Assembly: GCA_032164245.1 (NCBI GenBank)
Contig: JAVMKO010000003.1
Coordinates: forward strand, 141,411,259 to 141,475,258
DNA length: 64,000 nucleotides
Direction: 5' to 3'
Source of the DNA: Sternotherus odoratus
Taxonomy: Eukaryota; Chordata; Testudines; Kinosternidae
Shown here: positions 55,849 through 64,000 of the stretch, in pieces
How positions within the stretch are numbered: the stretch's first letter is position 1
Layout: each line of letters begins with the position of its first letter
Program-made: the position numbers and the translations under genes
Notes under the pieces: generated by a model
What the model saw: the letters and a program-made list of their open reading frames with translations, nothing else
Told to the model about the DNA's origin: nothing
Database searches by the model: none

Positions 55849-56529
55849 TTTTCACTAGAGCTATAAATCTGAATGACCAACCTTCAATGTCATGTTTATC
55901 TTTAAATTTGAACATTAGCATTGACCTTCTCATGCATCAGCTCCTTATTATGCATTGCTCAAAGACAATTCATTAAAGAAAAACATGAATAGGGGCCCAT
56001 TTACAATCAGGTCTGACTTACTTCCATATTTTCCCTGCTTATCAGAATACATTTTACAGATCATTGGTTTCTATAGTCTTAAAAATAAGGTCAATGTCCA
56101 TTTAATCATTTACTCCACCAGCCTTTCAGGCATAGGAAAATTAGTGTCTTAAATATTGGGCCATTGCAGACTTTTGTTCTGGAGTTGTACACTTCGTAGG
56201 CAGGTTCACACAATGCTGTAATTCCCAGGGCATGGGATCCCCACCCCATCAGTGATATGTTGAAAAGCTGTTGTGATATTCCCTACTCAGATCCAGAATC
56301 TCATGGTGCTGAATAAGGGCCAACCACAAAGATACTTACGTGTCTAAGTCCCAATGTTAGGTGCCACTGCAATCCACAAAACCCTCTCTTTTTTTGCAGC
56401 CTAATTCTATAGGCCTCTAACTCACTTGGCACCTAAATTTTCACTGTAAAAGTTCTCTAAGTTTCTGACTCCTGGCATATGCTCTGTTGCCTAACTCTAG
56501 GTGCCTAGGGCTTAGCCTATCTTATGTCT

Positions 56530-56627
56530 ATCCCCCAGTGGGATCCTGAAACCAGGGGAAGGGTGTTTCCATCACCTCTCTTGCCTGTAGGGCCTGATCT
56601 GTTAGATTTGCTCAGAAGTCACCTAAC
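56530..56627 (+). repeat. Short repeat, second of a direct pair
   Basis: Near-identical to 55,274-55,370; the sequence beyond either edge differs. Confidence 0.75.
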
Positions 56628-56689
56628 TCCACCACTAGCCTGCCAGGGGAGGAAGTAGGAGAAGGGGAGCAGCCTCCCTTCTAACCTTG

Positions 56690-56780
56690 AGCTCAGTAGT
56701 TAGTGTACTAACCCAGGATGTGAAAGACTATGGTTCAATTCCTCTGTCAGGTGAAAAGGGATCTGAACAGGGATCTCCCA
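56690..56780. repeat. tRNA-like repeat fragment
   Basis: GAGCTCAGTAGTTAGTGTAC, then ACTATGGTTCAATTCCTC resembles A and B boxes, similar to traces at 20,310-20,740. Confidence 0.4.
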
Positions 56781-56788
56781 CCTCTCAC

Positions 56789-56916
56789 TAGCGTGGTCAG
56801 ATGTCCAGATTTTATAGGGACAGTCATGAGTTTAGGGGTTTTAGGGTTTTTTTTTCTATTATAAACTCCTATTACCCTCCATCCCAATTTTTCACATTTG
56901 CTGTCTGGTCACCCTA
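56789..56916. mobile_element. hAT MITE, copy 2
   Basis: TAGCGTGGTCAGATGTCCAG on the left, GTCTGGTCACCCTA on the right. Flanks CCTCTCAC and CCTCTCAG agree at seven of eight bases, as expected of an aged 8-bp target duplication. Confidence 0.82.
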
Positions 56917-56929
56917 CCTCTCAGGTGAG

Positions 56930-57640
56930 TGTCCTAACCACCGACTAGACTTCGTCTTTGGCTGAATTAATATTTAATTAACGTGGAATAGCTTCAACAA
57001 GAGAGATTGAGGGAACTCCACAACAAAAGAGTCCACAGTCTAGTGATCCTTGCAGTAAGAGACCTGAATCAAATGGATTTGTAGATGTCCCCATATTTGC
57101 TTGAACTGTCCTTAAATAAATATGGTCTTTTGATGGTCTTTGGAAACCTGCTGCTGCACTTCATTGCTCCTACTCTTTCGCAAATACTTCAGTAAAAGAA
57201 CAAACTTTGAGAGTTAAGAAAACTGTCTCACTATTAACAAGACTTATTTTGAAGATCATGTTTTAACTTGTTAGCAGTTTAATTCTCTTTAAAGATTAAC
57301 AAGGCTAATTATTTATCATATTTCATTATCTTTGTCAGTTTCAATAAGTCTTTTGTTATGATGATTAAGGTATTTTAATTGTAGTTTTCTAAGAGCAATA
57401 ATTCAATCGCACAATATTTGCTAAATCCATGGGAATCTTGAAAATGCTTTGATAACTGAACTCTTCTCATGAAATGAAAGGAAAGGAAGATAGAGATAGA
57501 GATAGAGTTATATATAACTAACAAAAAGTGTTTTGTGGTACATCATTAATATAGATTTCCTTATCTGAAGTGACTCACTTTATCTTGGTTCATTAAGCTA
57601 CTATCCTTGCATGTCAATTTGCTATCTAGGAACATCAGTA
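56930..57640. other. Intergenic, no gene recognised
   Basis: AT-rich, unique-looking DNA with a short GATAGA run near 57,490. Confidence 0.5.
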
Positions 57641-57641
57641 C

Positions 57642-58093
57642 TGTTGCAAGGTACACTGAGTTTTATAGAAATGAGGCTTACACACAGTGGCTAGATGAAT
57701 AAAAGTGGTGAGTTTATTGAAGGCAAACAGTGACACAGCGCAACGGGGGCCCCTATATTGTTGCAGTTACTGAGAGACGGGGAAAAAGCCTGATGCATTG
57801 AAGCCATGCTTAGGTTGAAGCCCAGCATACAGGGGCACGTTGACACAGAAATACCCATGCACATTTGCATCTTATACATAGCTTATGAATAGCAAGCACT
57901 TGTTTTGCAGTACTGCCTTAGTTTACATTTTTAGTTTTACACAAGCTGAATTTTACACAGCTGCAGGCTGAGGAGCTTTTTTTAGACAGATAACAAGAAG
58001 ACAAGGCCATTTCCTAGATAACTTTGATTGACAATGTGTTTCCCTGGAGACGAGTTGGAAGCGTATTGTGCCTCCTAGCGACGGCCCATGACA
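57642..58093 (-). mobile_element. Solo LTR-like element of an old endogenous retroelement
   Basis: Read on minus it begins TGTCATGGGCCGTCGCTAGG and ends GTGTACCTTGCAACA (TG...CA, 452 bp). A TATAAG box (complement at 57,871-57,876) and an AATAAA signal (complement at 57,713-57,718) lie about 155 bases apart, in the order of U3-R-U5. I could not see a target duplication, and no coding remains are adjacent. Confidence 0.6.
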
Positions 58094-58151
58094 TTTTTTT
58101 CCGCACCCTTTTCAGGCTAGATTTTTAATGGCCTTACTCAACTAGCTGATC

Positions 58152-58154
<3 letters not shown>

Positions 58155-58182
<28 letters not shown>

Positions 58183-58192
58183 CTTCTTCTTT
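58155..58192 (+). repeat. (CTT)n microsatellite
   Basis: About eleven CTT units; the Arg-rich minus-strand frame across it is a product of the repeat. Confidence 0.95.
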
Positions 58193-58199
58193 TTTTAGC

Positions 58200-61100
58200 A
58201 TATTTGTATGCATGTGTCCCTACCCCAAGGTAACCGGCTGCTTTTAGATGAATGGCTGAATTGGTGGATTGGAAGCAGGGCTCTGCCTTGCTCTTAAAGG
58301 GAACATGTGATCTTGTCATTCTTTTCCTTGGGAAATCAGAAGCATCAGAGGGGTGAGGAACAGACATTGTTGCATAGCATAGGTTTGTAAAAGTTTTAAA
58401 GTTCTAAGAGTTAAGACTTGAGATGGGTCTATGCAAGAAGAGTCCCTAAGTGCCCCACTACAGCAGTATGCCTGCCTCTGTGTGCCACTCCTACAGCACA
58501 AAGGGCCTGGGGATCTGGGCCTAGGCTTTTTGGGGATGAAAGGTAATACAGTACCACTGACATCAGGTAAGCAGTGTAAGGCTGCTGCTTGGTCCTTTTG
58601 AAATTCTCAACCACAGTTCTTAAAGGTAAGATTTACTAAAGTACTAATTTATACTGCACCAATAGTCTTATCTAGAATCATAGAAACAGGGGGCTCAAAG
58701 ATATCTTGAAGGGTTTAGACCACTGGGATCCCACCCTCCACTCCCATCCCCAGGTCTGACTTGTATCATCATGCCACTTTCTCTCAGAGCCCACGCCTGT
58801 AAAAATGGTGTTACAGAATTCCACACACCCACAGATAGAACAAGCTGTAAATGAAAAGATAAATGTGAGTTGTGCAAGAAGAGAGAGATACACAAATGCT
58901 TCTTCACTCATAAAAATATCACTGTGTCGAGAGATGAAGCTAAGCTCAGAGATGTAAGTTCCACTTTCTGAGCCAAACACAATTCAACATTAATAGTACC
59001 AAGAAAAGTGTCAGAGCATGTATCTAAACCAAAGGAAACGAACTAGAAATGAAGGGTCTGATCCTGCAATGTTCTGAGCTGCTTCTGTAATGTGCTATGT
59101 AACTAGTTTAACTCTTGTTGAAATCTTGACTTCAGAACCTCACAATCTCAGGCCCTAAAACCTGGCATGATATTCCAGTTTTGCAACATGATGAATATGT
59201 TGATTAAAACTATTGAAATGAAAGATTCATATGGTCTTAATCCTATATTCTCAGTGAAGAGCCTGATCCTCTATCACTCTTCAGATGAACTGTCCAGTGA
59301 CTTCAGGACAGAAGATTTAGGGCTCAAGATTAAAATTGTAGTTACTAAAGAATTACTCCTTAACCTACAATGGAAAAACAAACAAAAATAAATAGCTAAA
59401 TAATGGGATTAGAGGAATCACATAAGGAAGAAGATGAACTTTCAGTCTCAAGACTCTAAGCCTGCTCCAGCTGTCTACTGGATTTGTTTAGCTCAGGAAA
59501 AATGGGGGTGGGGGTTAACTGGTATAAGGTGATGTTAATTTAATGTAAAACTAGAAATTGTATTTATTGTATTCCCCCTTCTGTTTTTATGATGTCCTTT
59601 ACATGAAATTCTAATACAGGTTTTACAAGTGTATCCAAATGGCTGTTGCTTCCTTACGCATTTTACCACATATCCCAATAGAGTGACATTTTTAGCATGC
59701 TTTTCCAAGTTGTTACATTAACAAATTTGCACTGATTTCTTTATCCTGTCATCTAAAGACCACCTTGTAGTAAGACAGTGAACTTTTACAGCATTCCATA
59801 GCTGATGCGCTGTCTAATGTCACAAATGTCTGCTCAAATTACCTCACTAAGACTTGAGAAGATTCTACATTGTGCCTTCTATTTGAGCTTGATTTGACAG
59901 AATCAGTCCCCATGCTAGCTCATGGCACTTATCAGTTAGTCAGCCTTCCTCAGGGAAGAAAATTTAGAGTGCACCATATTCAGTTTTCAAATCAAGCCCT
60001 GTCCCCTTAGGAAGCTATGTGCTGCATTATTAAACAAGACGCCATCAGCCATACCACCATGCTTAAGCATTCAGTCAAATAAAAGACTACATCATTATGT
60101 TAACTCTTTTTTACCAGGTTCATTTATGTTTTAGTGTTCTGAAATAGAACTCTCAGGGACAAAGAAAACTTTGCTGTATCTCATTTGTCACTTTACTGCT
60201 ATAATGGTATAATATGATCTAAATTTAATGCTTTATGAGCTTTTGTAAATTAGAGGGGTTTTTAAATAACACAACGGACAGAAATTACCTTGCCATTTTG
60301 TTTTAGTTATTTTGTGAAAGTAAATGGGGTTGGTTTTTTTGGGTGGGGGGGTGTTGGGTTTTTAAAAATTTGTTTAGGTAGTGTAGTCAATTTACATTGT
60401 CTTTTGGCTGTTATACTTTTACTAAGGGCCGAAGTCTGATCAGTTACACTAAAGTAAATACTGAGTTACTCAGTTGAAAACAAGGAAGTTATGCTAGCTT
60501 AATATCAGTGTAAATGAGAGCAGAAATTGGTGCATAATTTGACATCCATTTTTCAAAGGCTGTGTTTTTAACCTACTATGTTCTTCCACTAATGCAATAT
60601 CCAGTAAAATAGATAGATAAAATCAAATTGTGCAAATACTATAAAGAATTATCAAGTCTTAAAAGTACTTGGTGATATTCCGGTAACACACAAACTACAA
60701 CCAGAAGCAAGAAACTTGCTCCCAATTGAAAATAAACAGATTCAAGACGCATACTTCAATATTTGTTTCAAATCTCCTTAGGTCCTCCTCTCCTTATATT
60801 CAGTCAGATTTGTACAACTTTATTTATCTTGTCAGACCAGAAATTGACAAGATTCTCTGAGAAAAGGGGAGATATCCTTTTTAAGGCTTCATGTTGATAT
60901 AAATATGAAAATGGATTAAACTCTGCTTCCAATTTCCAAACATATGTACTTCAATGAATATTAAATGGTAGACCCATATCATCATCATGACTTATTTACT
61001 TTGTAGAGTTTTTATCAAAAAAGCACTAGAGTTTGCTATGGAGCGTGAAACTCCACTGTAATTGAGTTTAGAGTGGTGAAACCACTAAAGAGGCCATGGC

Positions 61101-61929
61101 CCCAGAGAGTTCCCTGAAACCCACCTGTCAACGGGTGTTACATCACAGCTCAAACAACCCATGCTTTCCTGTTCCCACTAAAGACTTCTGTGGTGCAAAA
61201 AAAAAAAAAAAAAAAAAAACAAGAAAGAAAGAAATCGAAGTTGCTTCCAGAGAAAAATTCAACAACAGCTGCACAGTGTCAGCAGAAATAATGATCTGAA
61301 ACTCAGCCTCCAAGGGATGCTACTCTGGGTCCTAATTCTGTAAGGTGTCATTTCTTTCACTGCAATGCCATTAAGCATGAAAGTAATCGAGTGGACATGA
61401 AGCACTCTTATCAAAATAGAAGAAATAAAAGAAAGGGAACATCAGAGTGTTTTTACAGGAAAAAAGAGGATTATGCTTCTAAACAGATACTCTTAAAGGA
61501 CCCATACATAAAATGGCAACCAGATGAGATTCTGGGTATTTAAATATGTGATTTTGAAATTTTATAGTTACATTGAAAATTCTGTTGCATGAACATAGTT
61601 CATTAAATGGAAATTGAAATTATGAATAAATCTAGATCACATGTTTGATCAAAATATTTTTTTGTGGAACGGTTGAATGATACAGAGAATTGGTAATGGT
61701 CAATATAAACCTTTTACTTTTAGATCACTGTGAACCCAGTCTATCAGTAAAATTCTCTGCTCACAGAACTCCAGGATTTCAATGGAGTTAGGTCCAAATT
61801 CTCTATAGGCATATGTTGATGATAACCTTTGGTCACTACCATCAGATAGCTGTTACATGGTCTTAGTCTTGTGTCTAGCAGACAAGTCCCACTACAAAAT
61901 ACATTGCTATATTTTGCAGCAACTGGCAA
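58200..61929. other. Intergenic, no gene recognised
   Basis: AT-rich, mostly unique-looking sequence. An A run of about 22 sits at 61,198-61,219, possibly the tail of an unrecognised retroposed sequence. No spliced coding pattern or RNA gene was identified. Confidence 0.45.
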
Positions 61930-61937
61930 CCTTGCTT

Positions 61938-62073
61938 TAGGGTGAACAGATGTCTCGATTTTATAGGGACAGCCCCGATTTTTGGGTCTTTTTCTTATAT
62001 AGGCTCCTATTATCCCCCTCTCGGATCCCCCCCCACACACCCTGTTTTTCATACTTGCTGTCTGGTCACCCTA
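61938..62073. mobile_element. hAT MITE with 8-bp target duplication, copy 3
   Basis: TAGGGTGAACAGATGTCTCG on the left and GTCTGGTCACCCTA on the right. Exact CCTTGCTT repeats lie at 61,930-61,937 and 62,074-62,081. Confidence 0.9.
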
Positions 62074-62398
62074 CCTTGCTTACAGCGGCTGAATGGCATG
62101 GAGAAGGAGCTACTTTCTAAAACTTGACATGGTCCCTCCAATAAAATATTGACAGATGTTGGCAGGGCACTATGAAGAGTCTTGTTCTGATCTTGTACTG
62201 TATCTATTCTTTAGATAAAAAGAGGGTTTCAGATTTATGTCAACCTAGCATCTGTCACAAACCCCAAATTCATAAAAGGAAAGAGTCTCATGTTTTCTTT
62301 TGGTATCCTTAGCTACATCTTTCCAAGTCATCTATTCAGCAGAATGCATGGAGCTGAGCAGTTAGACACCTTTTTTTGAAGAAAACTGCTCCTGGTAG

Positions 62399-62706
62399 AA
62401 AACCTTCTTGTCAACTGTCTGACACAGATCGACTTGATTATCACTACAAAAGGTTTTTTTCTCCTGCTGATAATAACTCATTCAAATTAAACAGCCTCTT
62501 AGAATTGGTATGGTAATTTCCAACTTTTTATGCTTTCTGTGTATATAAATGCACCTTACTTCCATGTGGTCCATTCTCTGCATCCGATGAAGTGGGCTAT
62601 AGCCCACGAAAGCTTATGCTGAAATAAATTGGTTAGTCTCTAAAGTGCCATAAATATTCCTCATTTTCTTTAGGGATACAGACTAACACGGCTGCTAATT
62701 TTAAAC
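62399..62706 (+). mobile_element. Penelope terminal-repeat insertion with 13-bp target duplication
   Basis: Exact CTGCTCCTGGTAG repeats lie at 62,386-62,398 and 62,707-62,719. The insert has the family's 3' terminal order: CACTACAAAAGGTTTTTTTC, CTGTGTATATAAATGCACC, ATCCGATGAAGTGGGCTATA and GATACAGACTAACACGGCTG. It is only 308 bp, so it is strongly truncated. Confidence 0.85.
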
Positions 62707-62719
62707 CTGCTCCTGGTAG

Positions 62720-64000
62720 GTTATATCATTAATATCCAGTGCAAATGGATTTTATGTTTGAACTCTGAATTATTCCTGTGATTAGTGGTAATGAAATTGG
62801 ATGGAAGGGGAAGGAGATGGGTCATTCCTTGTATATCCATATTGTACATCAAACTCTAGAAAGCCTGCTTTCTACAGGCGCCATGCTGCTCTAGGAACTG
62901 TCCTGCTGTAGCTTGCTTCAAAAAATGTTTGCTGGGAATACATTGCAAATTATTCTGTACCACCTACATGACCTTAGCATTCAGGCTTGTTGAAAGAACT
63001 GAACTCAGAACTGGAGCACTGCTGAGAAATGGATACACAAAAACTTCCAATCCACTCAGGAACCGATTTGGGCTTCCCTCCAGTAGGAGAATGGGTTTGA
63101 CTATTTCAGTTAGTGTAGCTGCTTTCCTAGCTTACCTTAAAGAAGTATATTTTGGAATCAAGAGGGTCTCATTGCAAACTCAGTGCCTCCCAGTGTTTCC
63201 AATTACATTCAGCCTCAGACACAGTCTTATGTGTGGTTTTGAGAACAACCTTAAATAGAAAGTCAACATTTTTTTTGCTCTACATTGGAGAAACCTCCTC
63301 CCAAGCCAAGCACTCCAAATGCTATGTTATCATTCTGCAGGCTGTGACAAATTCACTCGTGTATTAAAATAAACAAAAATGTGTTTTGTAGTGAGACATT
63401 GAGTTTAATGTCTCTACTTTGATTTTAATTGAACGAAATGAGCTTTTTCATTTCAGAGTGTATCGTCTGTGTGTTCAAAAGAATGTCTCTTTTTTCTCTC
63501 TTGACTTGAAACATGGGTATTATGTTAGTACTAACAGGTCAAATTACACTTTCACTTTCTTGATACAAACTTTTAGGCTTGTTTAAGTAATATATCTGAC
63601 ATCCATTCATTATTACTTTGTTCTCATGTAGTGTTCTGTAGTTTAGAATTTCAAAGCACTTTGCAAGTAAACAATATTTCACACACCCTGTTGTTCTTGT
63701 TGTTTGTTGTTATGCTCATTTTACAGATGGGCATATTGAGTGCACACTCCAGTAGACAGGGTCTAAAAGGAGCAATGCTAGACTGATTGGGGATTAGCAA
63801 TCAGCCTAGCAAATGTTTTCATAGATAAAAGTGACATTCATTTCACTATGTGTAGTAGCGTGGCAGGAGCAGTACCCCATTTGGGCCCTTCTAGGTGCCT
63901 TGATGGGGTTGGGGGAAGAAATCTCCACCTCCAGTGCCCACTTTAGCAGGGCTCCAGCCCACCAGCTAATTGTCCCTTCAGTCTTATCCCTTTTTGAAGG
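62720..64000. other. Intergenic, no gene recognised
   Basis: AT-rich sequence. A MIR-like trace is present near 63,650-63,760 (GCTCATTTTACAGATGGGCA). Nothing else could be supported. Confidence 0.45.

Noticed and set aside
58134..58367. Frame with an Arg run resembling a basic domain
   Set aside because: The Arg run is the (CTT)n microsatellite read on minus.

Overview
The window is animal nuclear DNA, most likely from a turtle. Genes are split into small exons with canonical splice sites, there is one CpG-island promoter, and most of the rest is transposon-derived. The mix of repeats points to a turtle: tRNA-type SINEs of the tortoise Pol III kind, CR1 LINEs, Penelope-like elements with GIY-YIG ends, Harbinger, hAT and pogo/Tigger DNA elements, Helitrons and old MIR/CORE-SINEs. 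The species call is inference from repeat content, not proof.

Left third (1-22,900): the 5' half of LRPPRC, a mitochondrial leucine-rich PPR protein, lies on the minus strand. Six coding exons can be placed to the base: exon 1 at 21,768-21,895, exon 2 at 9,784-9,989, exon 3 at 3,398-3,520, exon 4 at 2,393-2,514, exon 5 at 2,250-2,308 and exon 6 at 544-630. All splice phases agree and the joined frame is open (725 coding bases). The gene continues past the left edge. Its introns carry a Penelope insertion with a 13-bp target duplication, a Helitron filled by a minisatellite, a pogo/Tigger-like element with a large hairpin, a hAT-like element split by a second Helitron, and a fold-back Penelope insertion. 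The promoter is a CpG island at about 21,250-22,950.

Middle (23,180-28,950): a minus-strand, intron-containing but broken copy of a maestro heat-like repeat (MROH) gene lies just upstream of LRPPRC. At least seven exon remnants are legible, with frameshifts and one lost splice donor.

Right half (29,000-64,000): I see no functional gene. A decayed two-gene PIF/Harbinger transposon (SANT/Myb gene on plus, transposase on minus) occupies 35,555-39,440, followed by a related MITE. Two Helitron copies of one family lie in opposite orientation at 41,040-42,431 and 45,212-46,651. They are followed by a nested CR1 pair, Penelope fragments with target duplications, LTR-like elements, a pentanucleotide array, another Helitron with a different internal minisatellite, and three copies of a short hAT MITE with 8-bp target duplications.

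The most interesting theme is the set of five Helitron copies. They have TC...CTAG-type ends at A/T targets, but their interiors are unrelated GC-rich minisatellites. No new multi-gene system was found.
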